Origin: Paramoeba atlantica
Taxonomy: Eukaryota; Discosea
Reading direction: 5' to 3'
DNA length: 64,000 nt
NCBI GenBank assembly: GCA_977017575.1
Contig: CDRNVI010000040.1
Coordinates: 1 to 64,000, forward strand
In this document: piece after piece, positions 62,787 to 64,000 of the stretch
How the letters are laid out: every line of letters starts with the position of its first letter
Numbering within the stretch: position 1 is the first letter of the stretch
Position numbers and translations under genes: made by a program
The notes under the pieces: generated by a model
Seen by the model: only the letters and a program-made list of their open reading frames with translations
Databases searched by the model: none
Told to the model about the DNA's origin: nothing

Positions 62787-64000
62787 ATGGTTCTAACTCG
62801 CTCTAAAGCAAAACAGGAATCCAACTTTGATCGCGAAGCGGGCGCGCACAAGCTCGGTTCATGGGACCAGTTTCAGGCAAACAAAGACCTGGTTAAAGGC
62901 GCTAGCACATACAAGGAAGAGCTGTACACGACACCACTTCCGCCGGATCCTTCATCAGAATTAGAACAACGGGCCGAAGACATTGCCCTCAGCATTACGA
63001 ACTCCATCGAAGGCGTGACACCAGACACAGGGCGTCAGCAAACGAGCTCGGAAGAAGAATTATTTTCCAGCGTCCGTCCCACCGAGAATTCCGTTTTCCA
63101 GTTCGAAGGGGCCGCTCCTTCTTCACTCAGCCAATCGAAATCTACAAACAAGGCTGTGAAGGAGAAATGCGAGCGCCACAACCGGGGGATAGCTCGTACC
63201 GAATACAATTATGACGACGACAAATTAATTCTCCCCGACCTGACGCCTCAAGACCTCGACTTTTCGTTGAGCGGTGGAACCAAAGTAAGGAAAAAGAAAA
63301 AGCGCCCTAAAGGGATCTCACTTTCCCAGCTACATACCCAGTTATGCACCGAGTCTGGGGGCGACAGTGATGACCGTGACTCCACAGATGCGTCAACAAG
63401 TGTTCACAGCTCTCCGGCTGAATCACCCCTGAAGAAGTTAACCCCGAAAATGGCTGTAGGCAAACGTAAACGTCCCCAGCAGGTGTCGAAAACTACCTCC
63501 CCTGACGCCCCCAAAGCCGAAACAATGAACAATGCCCCCGAATCGACCCCAACCCAAAACTGTGCGATAGAAAAAACACACACCACGCATGAAAATACGC
63601 GAAAATGTCCCTTCGAGGGATGTACTTGGAAAACAGGGCCCCACGGGGGCCAATGGCAGGCATTCCACAACCACGTAGCAAACAGACACAGTGATGAGGT
63701 CCCAGACGAGTGGTGGAAAGACGAAGGACGTTTTAGGTGTCATGATTGCAATCAACATTATGATCAAGGCAAACTGGAAACCCATGACAAGATCTGCATG
63801 TTCCGCCATTCCTCTCCTCAAAGCCGTCCGTCGCCCTCGACGAGCAGTGCCGATCCTGTTCTAAGCCCCAATGTGGACTCGAATGCTCTTCCTGCCCTTA
63901 ACTCACCTTCCACACCCTCTCATCAAAGCGTAGTAAGCGAAAACGTGAAAGTCTCCGACACACCCCTTCCGAGTTTATCCTCTATCAGTGCGCTACTTAT
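62787..64000 (+). CDS. RLE-2 LINE element W, N-terminal part
   Basis: The first ATG after the SL opens a frame that stays open to the window end (~404 codons); the RT and RLE lie beyond. It reads MVLTRSKAK, then GSWDQFQANK (from ~24) and LYTTPLP, TPDTG, a Ser/Glu-rich linker, a basic patch KVRKKKKRPKG, and the zinc-finger pair CPFEGC...HVANRH and CHDC...HDKIC near residues 271-335, then Pro/Ser-rich sequence. It is closely related to copy Y and more distant from Z. No breaks are seen in the visible part. Confidence 0.88.
   Translation, partial: MVLTRSKAKQESNFDREAGAHKLGSWDQFQANKDLVKGASTYKEELYTTPLPPDPSSELEQRAEDIALSITNSIEGVTPDTGRQQTSSEEELFSSVRPTENSVFQFEGAAPSSLSQSKSTNKAVKEKCERHNRGIARTEYNYDDDKLILPDLTPQDLDFSLSGGTKVRKKKKRPKGISLSQLHTQLCTESGGDSDDRDSTDASTSVHSSPAESPLKKLTPKMAVGKRKRPQQVSKTTSPDAPKAETMNNAPESTPTQNCAIEKTHTTHENTRKCPFEGCTWKTGPHGGQWQAFHNHVANRHSDEVPDEWWKDEGRFRCHDCNQHYDQGKLETHDKICMFRHSSPQSRPSPSTSSADPVLSPNVDSNALPALNSPSTPSHQSVVSENVKVSDTPLPSLSSISALL

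Overview
The window is almost wall-to-wall retrotransposon from a eukaryotic nucleus, and I found no host protein gene, tRNA or rRNA. Five element 5' regions carry the 3' part of a euglenozoan (kinetoplastid/diplonemid type) spliced leader (SL), with the core GATACAGTTTCTGTACC followed by TTGTTG. The element set also fits Euglenozoa: APE-type LINEs with RNase H (Ingi/L1Tc-like), restriction-like-endonuclease LINEs (CRE/SLACS-like grade) and tyrosine-recombinase retroelements (VIPER/Ngaro-like, DIRS order). I saw no Ty1/gypsy-type element. The host is therefore probably a kinetoplastid or diplonemid; the exact lineage cannot be read from the window.

Left half (1-28.9 kb). Three partial RLE LINEs of one family (here 'RLE-1') lie in the same direction. 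The third is split twice: by a whole-looking DIRS-order element with A1-B1-A2-B2 split repeats (3137-7981), and by a 20.5 kb block (8178-28696). That block is itself one SL-tagged RLE-1 LINE, interrupted by an APE LINE that travels with a 956 bp 18-mer minisatellite (8398-14126) and by a broken DIRS2 element (14864-25230) containing a minus-strand APE LINE.

Middle (28.9-52.1 kb). A second DIRS2 copy (29.6-38.2 kb) is split by an SL-tagged RLE-1 LINE with an 8 bp target duplication. It is followed by RLE LINEs of a second family ('RLE-2'). One RLE-2 LINE is interrupted by a 9 kb unit made of about 235 copies of another 18-mer plus an APE LINE with an intact 1433-codon ORF. A 13 bp target duplication brackets minisatellite and LINE together.

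Right end (52.1-64 kb). An SL-tagged, full-length RLE-2 LINE (1192 codons) is followed by a patchwork of poly(A)-joined fragments, a DIRS2 right end with three tandem 419 bp repeat units, an inverted APE LINE fragment, an RLE-1 LINE, and the 5' part of another SL-tagged RLE-2 LINE running off the window.

Main novelty candidates: (1) LINEs that carry family-specific 18-mer arrays as a 5' module; (2) LINE and DIRS copies that keep a trans-spliced leader; (3) a WDQF...YTTP N-terminal motif shared by two otherwise different RLE families; (4) a zinc finger inside the RLE-1 endonuclease; (5) a structured 3'UTR RNA with compensatory changes in RLE-2. Nearly all elements point the same way.
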